64,000 bases of DNA from CAVUNY01 sp963768585 (lineage in GTDB: Bacteria; Chloroflexota; Anaerolineae; Anaerolineales; Anaerolineaceae). Shown piece by piece: positions 16,154-25,741 of this stretch. Below the pieces are notes generated by a model. It worked only from the letters and a program-made list of their open reading frames with translations, had not been told where the DNA came from and did no database searches. Numbering within the stretch: the first letter of the stretch is position 1; each line of letters opens with the position of its first letter. A program made the position numbers and the translations under genes. The stretch is from assembly GCA_963768585.1 (NCBI GenBank), contig CAVYIF010000023.1, positions 1-64,000 on the forward strand, read 5' to 3'.

Positions 16154-17140
16154 ATGGCTGACCTGCTAGATATCCAGGGTCTAGAAACTCAATTCCGTAC
16201 CCGTGAAGGAACCGTCCACGCTGTAAACGGCGTTTCATTTCACCTCAAAGAAGGCGAGACCTTAGGGATCGTAGGGGAAAGTGGCTGTGGAAAAAGTGTC
16301 ACAGTTCTCTCGATGCTGCGTCTTATTCCTACCCCGCCTGGAGAAATATCCGCTGGCGAAGCTTTTTTTCAAGGAAAAGATTTGTTGAAAATGAGCGATG
16401 AAGAAATTCGCCGCGTGCGGGGTGCTCAAATCAGCATGATTTTCCAGGATCCGATGACTTCGTTCAACCCGGTCTTGACGATTGGCCGCCAGTTGATCGA
16501 GCCGTTGGAAACCCATCTGGGGATGAGTTCGGCACAAGCCTACGAACGATCAGCAGAAATCCTCAAGATGGTGGGCATTCCAAATGCCGCGGATCGCTTG
16601 AAAGATTATCCTCACCAATTTTCGGGTGGAATGCGCCAGCGGGCGATGATTGCTATGGCCTTAAGCTGCAATCCGCAAGTGCTGATCGCTGACGAACCGA
16701 CCACAGCTTTGGATGTCACTATTCAGGCTCAAATCGTTGACCTGGTCAAAAAAATTCGAGACGATTTGGGCATGGCGGTTATCTGGATCACCCACGACCT
16801 GGGCATTGTCGCCGGACTGGCGGACCGGGTCAATGTGATGTACGCCGGGTACATCATTGAAGAAGCCCCGGTGAAACGCCTGTATGCTAACCCTCAGCAT
16901 CCCTATACGATTGGCCTGTTAGGCAGCTTACCGCGTATGGATGCCCATGAACGCCGGCGCCTGATTTCGATTGAAGGCCTTCCCCCGGTGCTTTATGATA
17001 AGCCTACAGCTTGCCCATTCGCTCCGCGCTGCCATTATCGCGTTGAGCACTGCTTGCATGAAAATCCTCCCTTGATGGATATTGAACCTGAACACCGCGC
17101 TGCATGCTGGGTGGATCCTGCGACTGGTAAGGAGCGTTAA
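16154..17140 (+). CDS. oppD: oligopeptide/dipeptide ABC transporter ATPase (D subunit)
   Basis: One of two ATPases that energise peptide uptake through the OppBC/DppBC-type pore. The 328-residue protein has Walker A GESGCGKS (about 39-46), signature FSGGMRQR, Walker B LIADEPTT and the C-terminal oligo_HPY region with cysteines (CPFAPRC, CLHE, CWVD) typical of this subfamily and often carrying an Fe-S cluster. First gene of a D-F-A-B-C cluster driven by the promoter at 16054-16082. Its TAA overlaps the ATG of the F subunit. Whether the substrate is a di- or oligopeptide cannot be told from the sequence. Confidence 0.9.
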   Translation: MADLLDIQGLETQFRTREGTVHAVNGVSFHLKEGETLGIVGESGCGKSVTVLSMLRLIPTPPGEISAGEAFFQGKDLLKMSDEEIRRVRGAQISMIFQDPMTSFNPVLTIGRQLIEPLETHLGMSSAQAYERSAEILKMVGIPNAADRLKDYPHQFSGGMRQRAMIAMALSCNPQVLIADEPTTALDVTIQAQIVDLVKKIRDDLGMAVIWITHDLGIVAGLADRVNVMYAGYIIEEAPVKRLYANPQHPYTIGLLGSLPRMDAHERRRLISIEGLPPVLYDKPTACPFAPRCHYRVEHCLHENPPLMDIEPEHRAACWVDPATGKER

Positions 17141-18123
17141 TGGCTGGCACTGATGTACTTTTGAAAGTTGATAAACTAGTAAAACACTTTCCGATCATGC
17201 GTGGGACGATTTTTCGCAAGCAGGTAGGGGCCGTGCGTGCAGTGGATGGCATCTCGTTTAATGTGCATCGTGGGGAGACCTTGGGCCTGGTGGGTGAGTC
17301 GGGCTGCGGTAAGTCCACCACCGGGCGTGCGATTCTTCAACTGCACCGCCCGACTTCCGGTCATGTCATCTTCGATGGGATAGACCTGGTTACGCTTAAG
17401 GGCGAGGACCTGCGCAAGATGCGCCGGAAAATGCAGATGATTTTCCAGGATCCTTATGCCAGTTTAAACCCGCGCATGACTGTGGGTGAGATTATTGGCG
17501 AGCCGCTCCTGGTGCACAATCTGGCCAGTAAATCAGAATCAGAAGAAAAGGTTGAAGATTTACTCAAGCTGGTGGGGTTAAACCCCGATTACGCCAACCG
17601 CTACCCGCACGAATTTTCCGGTGGGCAGCGCCAGCGGGTGGGTGTGGCCCGAGCATTGGCCCTCAACCCATCACTGATCGTGTGTGATGAACCGATTTCT
17701 GCCCTGGACGTGTCCATTCAGGCCCAGGTGGTCAACCTGCTTGAGGATTTGCAGGAGCAGTTCAACTTAACCTATTTGTTTATTGCGCACGATTTGTCCA
17801 TGGTGCGTCATATCAGCACCCGGGTGGCGGTCATGTATCTGGGCATTATCGCAGAACTGGCCCCTCGGGATGATCTGTATGCCAACCCGCTTCATCCGTA
17901 TACCCAGGCGCTGTTATCTGCAGTGCCTATTCCAGACCCGGTCGTTGAAGAAAAGCGTCAACGCCAAATTCTGGAGGGTGAAATTCCATCTCCAGCCAAC
18001 CCCCCATCTGGTTGTCATTTCCGCACCCGGTGCCCGTTGGCCGATACAATCTGCGCTGAAGTGGCCCCGGAATGGCGCGAAATGAGCCCCGGGCACTTTG
18101 TCGCCTGTCATATGGTTCATTAA
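17140..18123 (+). CDS. oppF: oligopeptide/dipeptide ABC transporter ATPase (F subunit)
   Basis: Partner ATPase of the D subunit; the two form a heterodimer on the cytoplasmic face of the permease. The 327 residues include Walker A GESGCGKST, signature FSGGQRQR, Walker B IVCDEPISALD and the C-terminal CHFRTRCPLA / CAE / ACH cysteine motifs. The start overlaps the previous stop by one base (TAATG), so translation is coupled. After its stop comes a strong hairpin (18134-18164) before the binding-protein gene. Confidence 0.9.
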   Translation: MAGTDVLLKVDKLVKHFPIMRGTIFRKQVGAVRAVDGISFNVHRGETLGLVGESGCGKSTTGRAILQLHRPTSGHVIFDGIDLVTLKGEDLRKMRRKMQMIFQDPYASLNPRMTVGEIIGEPLLVHNLASKSESEEKVEDLLKLVGLNPDYANRYPHEFSGGQRQRVGVARALALNPSLIVCDEPISALDVSIQAQVVNLLEDLQEQFNLTYLFIAHDLSMVRHISTRVAVMYLGIIAELAPRDDLYANPLHPYTQALLSAVPIPDPVVEEKRQRQILEGEIPSPANPPSGCHFRTRCPLADTICAEVAPEWREMSPGHFVACHMVH

Positions 18124-18133
18124 TGCTTTCTCT

Positions 18134-18164
18134 CATCCCGCCTGCTGAGGAAGCGGGCGGGATG
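18134..18164 (+). promoter_or_regulatory. intercistronic hairpin upstream of the binding-protein gene
   Basis: A 13-bp stem with one G-T pair (18134-18146 with 18152-18164) and a five-base loop. No T run follows, so it looks more like an mRNA processing or stabilising element than a terminator. Confidence 0.55.
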
Positions 18165-18273
18165 GGAATGAAAGAATTAAAGGAGGTGATTGCTCAAAAA
18201 TACATGAAAAACATTGTTGAGTTTTTACCTGATCCGTCCATCCACATTCATTTCTCTTGAAGGAGGAGAAAAA

Positions 18274-20103
18274 ATGCGTTCAAAGTTATTTGCTGTATTT
18301 TCGGCGCTTATCCTGGCCAGCATGATTCTGGCTGCTTGCGCCCCCGCGGCGACCCCTACGATGGCTCCTGAGCCAACGTCGGCTCCCGCTACCTCGGCCC
18401 CTGCGCCAACCACGGCGCCTGAGGCCACCAAGGCCCCCGAGCCCACCATGGCCCCCACGGCCACCACGGCCCCCGAGCCAACCAAAATGCCCGAACCTGT
18501 TGCGGCCCAAGAAACCCTGCGGGTTAACCTGGGCAGTTTCCCCGACATCGTCGACCCCCAGAAGTCCTCTTTCGTTAATGAAATTGGGCATTTGAACAAG
18601 GCCTACGAAGGTCTCACCCGTCTGGACAAAGATCTGAATACCGTCCCGGCTGCGGCTGAGAGTTGGAAATACAATGCCGACGCGACTGAGATCACCTTTA
18701 ACATACGCAAAGGCCTCATGTATTCTGACGGCAGCCTGCTGAATGCCAAGCGCTTTGAGTATTCCCTGATGCGCAACGTCAACCCGGCAACGGCTGGCGA
18801 ATATGCAGCCATCACCGATGACATCAAGGGTGCGGGCGCCTACCGCGGTGCCGACCTGTCGACCATCTCGGATGCTGACCTGCAGAAACTGCGCGATGCG
18901 GTGGAAGTGCACGCTTACGATTCTACCGGCGCTCCCTGCACGGGTTACGACCAGGCTGACTGCCTGACCCTCAAGATCGGTCTCGAGCAGACAGCCCCTT
19001 ACTTCCATGTTGTCATGGGCCTGTGGGTAACCTTCCCCGCGAAGGAAGAACTGATCACGGCTGGTGGCGATAACTGGTGGCTGGACGTCAAGAACCACGT
19101 TGGCAACGGCCCCTTCATCTGGGAAACCCTGGAAGAGAATCAGAAATCCGTCTTCTGGCCCAACCCGTACTACTGGGGCCCCAAAGCCCAGGTTAACCTT
19201 GAATATCGTTATATTGTTGACAGTGCTGTCGCTTTTGCAGCCTACAAGAACGATGAATTTGATATCGTTGGCCTGGCGGCCGAAGACCTCAAGACGGTTC
19301 AATCAGATCCTGTGCTGAGCAAGGAAGCCACGATCTACCCCGGTTCCTGCACCTTCGCCGTTATGTTCCACCAGTTGAAAGAGCCCTTCACCGACCAGAA
19401 GGTACGCGAAGCGTTTTCCTATGCGCTGGACCGCGAAGGTTGGGTAAAGGACGTTTTGAACGGTCTTGGTTCGCCGACTTTGACCTGGATTCCGAAAGGC
19501 TTCCCCGGTTACGATGCGACCGAAAACCGCTGGGGTTACGATCCTGAGAAAGCCAAGCAGGCCATCGCCAACTCCACGTACAAGACCGTGGCGGCCCTGC
19601 CCGAGGTCACCCTGACCTTCAGCGACAGCCCACGCAACCGCACCCGGTATGAGTGGCTGGCCGCGAAGTGGAAGGAAGTCTTCGGACCTGACCTGAAGAT
19701 CAGCCTCAACCCGGTTGAATCCACGGCTTACACTGCCCTGACCAAAGACGTCAAGACTGCGCCGCAGGCTTACATCCTCGGTTGGTGCGCGGACTACCCC
19801 GATCCCCAGAACTGGCTGTCAGTGTACTGGAAGACCGGCGCCTTCGGCGAACGGATTGGCTATTCCAATCCCGATCTGGACGCGTTGATGGCCAAGGCTG
19901 ACTCGACCCTGGATGATAAAGAGCGTATGGCGCTGTATGCCGAGGCTCAGAAGCTGCTCACCGACGGTTGCCCAGTGGCGTTCATGTGGAACAACGTGAA
20001 TACCTACATGGTGAAACCATGGGTGAAGGGTCTGGCGTTGACCCCGCAAGACTCTGTCATGCCGGGTGACAACGTTCCAACCTCAATCACCATCGAGAAA
20101 TAA
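18274..20103 (+). CDS. oppA: peptide ABC transporter substrate-binding lipoprotein (family 5)
   Basis: Captures peptides outside the membrane and delivers them to the permease. The 609-residue protein has a lipoprotein signal with lipobox LAAC, a low-complexity Ala/Pro/Thr linker (about residues 24-82) and a family 5 binding domain (about 85-609) with VNLGSFPDIVDPQ at its start. The linker length suggests the domain stands clear of a cell-wall or glycan layer. AAGGAGGAG precedes the ATG at 18274; the frame extends further upstream but that part has no ribosome site. The gene is flanked by hairpins on both sides, a layout known to raise binding-protein mRNA above that of its transporter partners. 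Confidence 0.9.
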   Translation: MRSKLFAVFSALILASMILAACAPAATPTMAPEPTSAPATSAPAPTTAPEATKAPEPTMAPTATTAPEPTKMPEPVAAQETLRVNLGSFPDIVDPQKSSFVNEIGHLNKAYEGLTRLDKDLNTVPAAAESWKYNADATEITFNIRKGLMYSDGSLLNAKRFEYSLMRNVNPATAGEYAAITDDIKGAGAYRGADLSTISDADLQKLRDAVEVHAYDSTGAPCTGYDQADCLTLKIGLEQTAPYFHVVMGLWVTFPAKEELITAGGDNWWLDVKNHVGNGPFIWETLEENQKSVFWPNPYYWGPKAQVNLEYRYIVDSAVAFAAYKNDEFDIVGLAAEDLKTVQSDPVLSKEATIYPGSCTFAVMFHQLKEPFTDQKVREAFSYALDREGWVKDVLNGLGSPTLTWIPKGFPGYDATENRWGYDPEKAKQAIANSTYKTVAALPEVTLTFSDSPRNRTRYEWLAAKWKEVFGPDLKISLNPVESTAYTALTKDVKTAPQAYILGWCADYPDPQNWLSVYWKTGAFGERIGYSNPDLDALMAKADSTLDDKERMALYAEAQKLLTDGCPVAFMWNNVNTYMVKPWVKGLALTPQDSVMPGDNVPTSITIEK

Positions 20104-20120
20104 ACTAAGTTTCAGCAATG

Positions 20121-20152
20121 CCTGCTGGCCGGCCAAACGGCCGGCCAGCAGG
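20121..20152 (+). promoter_or_regulatory. intercistronic hairpin downstream of the binding-protein gene
   Basis: Perfect 14-bp GC-rich stem (20121-20134 with 20139-20152) and AAAC loop, 17 bases after the stop codon and 29 bases before oppB. Probably a partial terminator or 3' exonuclease barrier. Confidence 0.65.
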
Positions 20153-20181
20153 TCCCTTTAACCCATTACAGGATCTGGCTT

Positions 20182-21180
20182 ATGATAAAGTATATTCTTT
20201 GGCGATTGCTCTGGTTAATTCCGGTGGTTCTGGTAGTCTCAGCCATCACCTTTATTTTGATGCATGGCGCGCCTGGCGGTCCCTGGGATCGAGATTTAAA
20301 CGCGCGTCAGGTGGATGCGACAACCCAACGCCTGTTGAATGACTATTATGGTCTGGACAAGCCGCTTTGGCGCCAATTTGTGTCTTACCTGATCGGCGAC
20401 ACCAACAGCAAAGGTGTATTCACCTGCGGCCTGGTCTGCCTGAACATGGGACCTTCTTACCGTCGTCGTGGATTAATGATCCAAGACATCCTCTTTAAAC
20501 CCCCTGCGGACCAATCGATTTTAGAAAGTAAATTCGGCTTTTCGATGCGCCTGGGACTGCTATCCCTGGCAATGGCGGTGATCATCGGCATCCCGGTTGG
20601 GGTCCTCTCCGCCTTGAAGCAAAATTCCTGGATCGATTATCTCAGCTTGTTTCTTGTTACGGTGGGGATCTCGATTCCCGGGTTTGTGATGGCGATTTTT
20701 CTGATTATTTTGTTTGGCTCGATCCTGCACTGGATTCCAATCGTCCCCGATAATTGGGATAAATTTGTGTTCTGGATCATGCCGGCGGTGGTGTTGGGTT
20801 TTGGCACCCTGGCCCGCACCGCGCGCCTGACCCGCGGTTCGATGCTGGAAGTGGTCCGCATGGATTACATCCGTACCGCCCGGGCAAAAGGCCTGTCAGA
20901 ACGGGTAGTAATTTTCCGCCACATGATTGTAAATGCGCTGATTCCGACCGTAACCTTTCTAGGCCCCGCCCTGGCTGGCCTGGTGACCGGGTCGTTTATT
21001 ATTGAAACCATGTTCAGCTTCCCTGGCATGGGCAAAGAGTACGTCACATCCATTCGCAACCGCGACTACTCGATGATTATGGGCACCACCCTGCTGTATT
21101 CGGTGCTGGTGGCTGTTGCTAATTTAAGCGTGGATGTAATCTATGTTTTTCTTGATCCGCGTATTCGCCTGAGCGACTGA
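20182..21180 (+). CDS. oppB: peptide ABC transporter permease (B subunit)
   Basis: Integral membrane half of the peptide pore. The 332-residue protein has the DppB/OppB layout: a first membrane helix (about 9-29), a large extracytoplasmic loop and five further helices. The EAA loop that contacts the ATPases is visible as YIRTARAKGLSERVVIFRHM, and the C-terminus ends in the family-typical YVFLDPRIR. The extracytoplasmic loop contains a pair of cysteines (TCGLVC) and is longer than in E. coli OppB. Eleven bases separate it from the C subunit. Confidence 0.9.
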   Translation: MIKYILWRLLWLIPVVLVVSAITFILMHGAPGGPWDRDLNARQVDATTQRLLNDYYGLDKPLWRQFVSYLIGDTNSKGVFTCGLVCLNMGPSYRRRGLMIQDILFKPPADQSILESKFGFSMRLGLLSLAMAVIIGIPVGVLSALKQNSWIDYLSLFLVTVGISIPGFVMAIFLIILFGSILHWIPIVPDNWDKFVFWIMPAVVLGFGTLARTARLTRGSMLEVVRMDYIRTARAKGLSERVVIFRHMIVNALIPTVTFLGPALAGLVTGSFIIETMFSFPGMGKEYVTSIRNRDYSMIMGTTLLYSVLVAVANLSVDVIYVFLDPRIRLSD

Positions 21181-21190
21181 GGTAATAAAA

Positions 21191-22234
21191 ATGACAGAAG
21201 ACACTCATCCCGCTACTCCACCCAAACCTGAAAAAGGTTCCAGCGTGGCTCGCACTGAAGCCCAACTGAAACAGGTCGCGGATATGCACCAGATTACTAC
21301 TGCCCGTCGCTCTTTATTCTCAGACGCCTGGTTCCGCCTGATCCGCAATAAAGCCTCTGTGATCAGCATGGTGATTATTGGCGTATTTGTCCTCATTGCC
21401 ATCTTTGCCAACGTGCTCGCGCCAATGAACCCGCTGGAGATGCATTCCGGTAAAAGTTTTCTCCCGCCAGTTTTTGTCAAGATTGGCCCGACGGGTGACG
21501 CGCCGGATCCGCGTTTTCTCCTGGGCACAGACACTTTAGGCCGGGATGTGCTCAGCCGGGCAATTTATGGAGCACGGGTTTCGATGGTGGTGGGGATTGT
21601 TCCCCTGGTGATCATCATGATCGTGGGTGTCATGCTGGGACTGTTTGCCGGCTATGCCGGTGGAACGGTAGATAACCTGCTGATGCGCCTCACGGACGTG
21701 GTTTACGCCTTTCCAGACCTGCTCTTTTTCATTATTGTGATGATGGCACTGCGTGAGACCTGGATCGGGCAGCTCTTCAACGGCCTGTTCTTGCTGTTTG
21801 GTGCGCTGGCGATCATCGGTTGGACGGGCGTGGCGCGCATCGTGCGCGGTTCGGTGCTTTCTCTAAAGGAAAAAGAATTCATTGAAGCTGCGCGCTGCAT
21901 TGGCGCTCGTGACAGCCGGATCATGTTCGGCCATATCCTGCCCAACAGCCTCAGCCCACTGATCATCACCGCCGCTTTTGCTATTCCAGGATTTATCATC
22001 GCCGAAGCAACCCTGGGTTACCTGGGGCTGGGTATGGTGCCTTCTACTACCCCGACCGATATTTTTATCACCAGTTGGGGAACCATGATGACCGAAGGTC
22101 AATCGGCGATTAATGCCCAACCCTGGCTGATGCTCACCCCGGCGATATTCATTTCCCTGGTGGTGATGGCTTTCACCTTCATCGGTGACGGCTTGCGCGA
22201 TGCGCTCGATCCGCGCCTGCAGGGGACACAGTAA
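21191..22234 (+). CDS. oppC: peptide ABC transporter permease (C subunit)
   Basis: Second membrane half of the pore. The 347 residues begin with a cytoplasmic tail (about 1-50), a first helix (about 57-78), then the DPRFLLGTDTLGRDVLSR motif found in nearly all OppC/DppC proteins, five more helices, the EAA loop (EFIEAARCIGARDSRIMFGHI) and the ending GDGLRDALDPRL. GAGGTAATAAAA precedes the start. Last gene of the first transporter unit; an exceptionally strong terminator follows. Confidence 0.9.
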   Translation: MTEDTHPATPPKPEKGSSVARTEAQLKQVADMHQITTARRSLFSDAWFRLIRNKASVISMVIIGVFVLIAIFANVLAPMNPLEMHSGKSFLPPVFVKIGPTGDAPDPRFLLGTDTLGRDVLSRAIYGARVSMVVGIVPLVIIMIVGVMLGLFAGYAGGTVDNLLMRLTDVVYAFPDLLFFIIVMMALRETWIGQLFNGLFLLFGALAIIGWTGVARIVRGSVLSLKEKEFIEAARCIGARDSRIMFGHILPNSLSPLIITAAFAIPGFIIAEATLGYLGLGMVPSTTPTDIFITSWGTMMTEGQSAINAQPWLMLTPAIFISLVVMAFTFIGDGLRDALDPRLQGTQ

Positions 22235-22253
22235 AAAAGCCTGCGAATCATAC

Positions 22254-22296
22254 GACGGTGATTTTGTGCGCTGCGCACAAAATCACCGTCTTTTTT
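22254..22296 (+). terminator. strong intrinsic terminator after oppC
   Basis: Perfect 18-base arms (22254-22271 and 22273-22290) followed by six T residues. Its strength indicates that the following binding-protein gene uses its own promoter; a TATAAT at 22344-22349 is a candidate -10 element. Confidence 0.95.
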
Positions 22297-22368
22297 ATTG
22301 CCGGATGAGCAAACCCCACCATTCCCAGGCGATAGGCATAAGGTATAATTTCGCCCTGAGGAGACTTT

Positions 22369-24346
22369 ATGCACATCATCCTTCGGTATGGAATATTCAT
22401 TATTTTATTATTCAGTATTTTATTGTCCGGCTGCCAGGGCCAACCCTCTCCGGCCCCTTCTCCGCTGCCAGCCACTCCTTTACCCAGTATCAATACACCG
22501 GTACCGTTGACGCCGACCCCGACCCTTCCCCCCAGGCCATCTGAGATCCCCAGCCGCAGTCTGGTAATCTGCCTTGGCCAGGAGCCCAGCTCGTTATTCG
22601 TGTACGGTTCAAGCTCCGTTGGTATGTGGAGCGTGTTGGAGGCCATTTATGATGGGCCGATTGACAACCGCCAGTATGCGGCCCAACCCGTGATCCTGGA
22701 AAAACTGCCCTCGGTGGCGGATAAAGATGCAGTATTTGAGCCGGTCGATGTCAAAGCCGGAGACCTGGTTGTAGATGCAGACGGCAACCCGATCAACCTG
22801 GCGGCAGGCGCGCGCGTGCTCCCATCTGGATGCAGCGGGGCAGACTGCGCTCAAACCTGGGATGGCAAAAAAGCGCTCCAAATGGACCGCCTGAAGGTTC
22901 AGTTTCGCCTGTTAGCCGGTTTGAAATGGTCGGATGGCGCACCGCTGACCGCTGCCGATTCTGTTTATTCCTTCAACCTGGCCGCCGACCCGGCAACCAA
23001 GGTATCCAAACGGATTGTGGATCTGACCGCATCTTACCAGGCGGTGGATGATGTGACCGTCGAATGGACCGGTCACCCGGGTTTTGCTCCCCAGAGCCTG
23101 GAAGGGCTCTTTTTCCTGCCGCTGCCAAAGCACGCCTGGGAAAAATACAAGCCGGAAAATATGGAAAGCGTGGATGAAATCACCCGCAAACCACTGGGTT
23201 GGGGGCCCTATTATATTGAAGATTGGAAAGCCGGTTCGAATATCCTCCTGCGTAAAAACCCCAATTATTTCCGTGCCGGCGAGGGGCTGCCCAAGTTTGA
23301 CAACCTGGTGTTCCGCTTTTTAGGCGAGCCTGGCGATAACAACCTGGCGGCGCTGCAAGCCGGGGAATGTGACCTGATCGACCAGACGACACTGCTGGAG
23401 GACCAGCTGCAGCAGATTGTGGCACTGCAAGCCGCGAAGAAATTAAAGGCCTATATCGGGCAAGGTCCTGATTGGGAGCATCTGGATTTCAACCTTAAGC
23501 CGGCGGCTTATGACAATGGCGTGAATCTTGCGCAGGATCCCCCGGACTTTTTCGCGGATATCCGCGTACGACAGGCGTTCGCGTACTGCATCGACCGTCA
23601 GGCGATGGTTAAGAATCTTTTTTACGGCCTCAGCAGCATTCCGGCCACATTTTTGCCCCCGGGGCATCCCATGCTCCAGGGCGATCTTGTTATCCTGCCT
23701 TATGATGTGGCTAAAGCGAACCAACTGCTGACGGATGCGGGCTGGGTGGATGAGGATAACGACCCCTCCACACCGCGCACGGCGCAAAAGGTGACCAACG
23801 CGCTCCCGGGAACGCCGTTTGAGGTCACGCTTTACACTACCCATGGCCACGGCACGTAAGAAAACGGCCGAGCTGATTGCCAAAGACCTGGCGGAATGCG
23901 GGGTGAAAGTCACTGTCCAGACACTTGAACCGGGGCAGTTATATGCGCCCGGTCCGGATGGGGTGCTGTTCGGGCGGAGCTTCGACCTGGCCCAGTTTTC
24001 CTGGGAAACTGGCAGTCAGCCTCCTTGCTTCCTTTATGAAACGCGCTCTATACCGACCGCCAAAAACAACTGGATCGGGGGCAATCTTACGGGGTACAGC
24101 AGCCCGGAATATGACGCTGCCTGCCAGAAGGCCCGGCAGGCCCGTTTCGATGCGCCGGATATGATCCAGAATTACCAGGAAGCCGCTCGCCTGTTCAGCC
24201 TGGATCTGCCAGCCCTGCCCCTTTACTTCCCGATCAAAATTGCCATCAGCCGGATGGATTTTTGCAACATGGAGATGGATGTGACCGCTCGCAGCAGCCT
24301 ATGGAACCTGGAAAACTTCGATATTAATCCGGCTTGCCAGCCTTAG
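22369..24346 (+). pseudogene. second peptide-binding lipoprotein (family 5), split by a frameshift
   Basis: Second extracellular peptide-binding protein, about 658 residues when the frame is mended. GAGGAG precedes the ATG. Signal with lipobox LSGC, Pro/Thr linker, then a family 5 domain. The first frame stops at 23859 in THGHGT; the continuation runs in the next frame as ARKKTAELIAKDLAECG to 24346. The peptide family normally reads LYTTxGNxxRxKTAELI here, so a single extra base at about 23850-23857 (for example the T of the TAA) splits one gene. The C-terminal part is otherwise well kept, arguing against long decay. Its partner ATPases lie downstream; no second permease pair is present. Confidence 0.8.
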
Positions 24347-24428
24347 ACTCATTTTTTTGGATGTTTAGCGTTTTTACGTTTATGATAAGAGGGTGCGATT
24401 GTCTGGTGCATTTGGTCTTTCTGTTTTA

Positions 24429-24457
24429 TTGACTTTCTTTTTGTTGTATGCTATAAA
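24429..24457 (+). promoter_or_regulatory. promoter with long leader before the second ATPase pair
   Basis: TTGACT at 24429-24434, 17-base spacer, TATAAA at 24452-24457. The implied leader of about 240 bases (to 24700) holds a hairpin, CATTTGC near 24479 with GCAAATG near 24494, flanked by C- and G-rich arms and then a T-rich stretch, and could be an attenuator. Otherwise the 24347-24700 gap shows nothing recognisable. Confidence 0.6.
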
Positions 24458-24700
24458 AAATTTCAGCCTCCACGGGACATTTGCGCTGACCGGCAAATGG
24501 GGGCTTTCTGCTTATTGGTAACCATGAAATTCTTTCTGAAATTTATGCATCTTTGATCCGCTTTATTTTCCCCTCATCTCTGGATTGCCGATGGCCTTAT
24601 TTTATTATGCTCCAGGGGTACGGATTGCACGATGTGCCAGACCCGCGGCGATGGAAGTTATCCCTTTGTATCGGACATTTTTTGAATTTGTGAGGAACCA

Positions 24701-25726
24701 GTGGTAGATTTGACATCGAAAAAACCATTATTGGAGGTTCGCAACCTCAAAACATATTTCTTTACCGAAGACGGCGTGGTCAAAGCTGTGGATGGCGTCG
24801 ATTTCACTGTATTTCCTGGAGAAGTGCTGGGATTGGTGGGTGAATCTGGTTGTGGAAAGAGTGTTACTTCACTTTCGATCATGCGCCTGGTGGGTGTTCC
24901 TGGAAAGATTACCGAAGGTGAAATATTTTTTGAGAATCAAGACCTGCTTAAAATGCCGGAATCGGAAATGGTCAAAATGCGCGGCAGCCAGATCTCCATG
25001 ATCTTCCAACAACCGCAGTCCAGCCTGAACCCCGTCTTCAGGGCGGGCGACCAGGTAAGCGAAGTCTTTCAGATTCACGAACATATGGCAAAGGAATTGT
25101 CATGGGACCGGGCGGTCGATCTGCTCAAACTGGTTGGGATTGCCGATTCGTCGCGCAAGGCCAGGGCTTATCCGCATGAAATGTCGGGCGGGCAGGCACA
25201 GCGGGTGATGATCGCCATGGCATTGGCGTTGAAACCCACGTTGTTAATCGCTGATGAACCCACTACTGCCCTGGATGTGACCATCCAGGCCCAGATTCTG
25301 GACTTGATGCGCGATCTGCGTGAAAAGATGGGCACATCGGTCATCCTGATTACGCATGACCTGGGCGTGATCGCAGAAATGGCCGACCGGGTCGCGGTGA
25401 TGTACGCCGGGCGGATCGTGGAGCAAGCCAGCGTTGAGCCTTTGTTTGACAATCCGCTTCATCCTTATACCCAGGGTTTGATCGCCTCCATGCCGGTCCT
25501 GGGAAAGGTGACCGATCAGCTGGATGTCATCCCCGGAACAGTCCCAAACCTGGTCGACCTTCCGCCGGGATGCCGTTTTGCCCCCCGCTGCCGGTCGCGC
25601 GTGCAGTACAATCTGGATATATGCACCGAAGTTGAACCTGAGCTTGAGGATATCGGCTCTAACCACACCGTTCGCTGCTGGCTTTATGCCAATCACGACA
25701 GCCACCGTGCTCCCATCAAGCTTTGA
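24701..25726 (+). CDS. peptide ABC transporter ATPase, second copy (D subunit)
   Basis: Paralogue of the D subunit at 16154. The 341 residues hold Walker A GESGCGKS, signature MSGGQAQR (the usual SGGM replaced by SGGQ), Walker B LIADEPTT and the C-terminal CRFAPRC cysteine motif. It starts with GTG at 24701 behind GAGGA. With the next gene it forms a D2-F2 pair behind the second binding protein. These ATPases could work with the permease at 20182-22234 or with a permease elsewhere. The Walker B neighbourhood retains the catalytic glutamate. Confidence 0.9.
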   Translation: MVDLTSKKPLLEVRNLKTYFFTEDGVVKAVDGVDFTVFPGEVLGLVGESGCGKSVTSLSIMRLVGVPGKITEGEIFFENQDLLKMPESEMVKMRGSQISMIFQQPQSSLNPVFRAGDQVSEVFQIHEHMAKELSWDRAVDLLKLVGIADSSRKARAYPHEMSGGQAQRVMIAMALALKPTLLIADEPTTALDVTIQAQILDLMRDLREKMGTSVILITHDLGVIAEMADRVAVMYAGRIVEQASVEPLFDNPLHPYTQGLIASMPVLGKVTDQLDVIPGTVPNLVDLPPGCRFAPRCRSRVQYNLDICTEVEPELEDIGSNHTVRCWLYANHDSHRAPIKL

Positions 25727-25741
25727 TCATCGAGGTTTTCA

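Noticed and set aside
18286..19302. A 338-codon minus-strand frame with Gly/Arg-rich repeats
   Set aside because: The repeats are the antisense of the Ala/Pro/Thr linker of the binding protein; no ribosome site or family resemblance.
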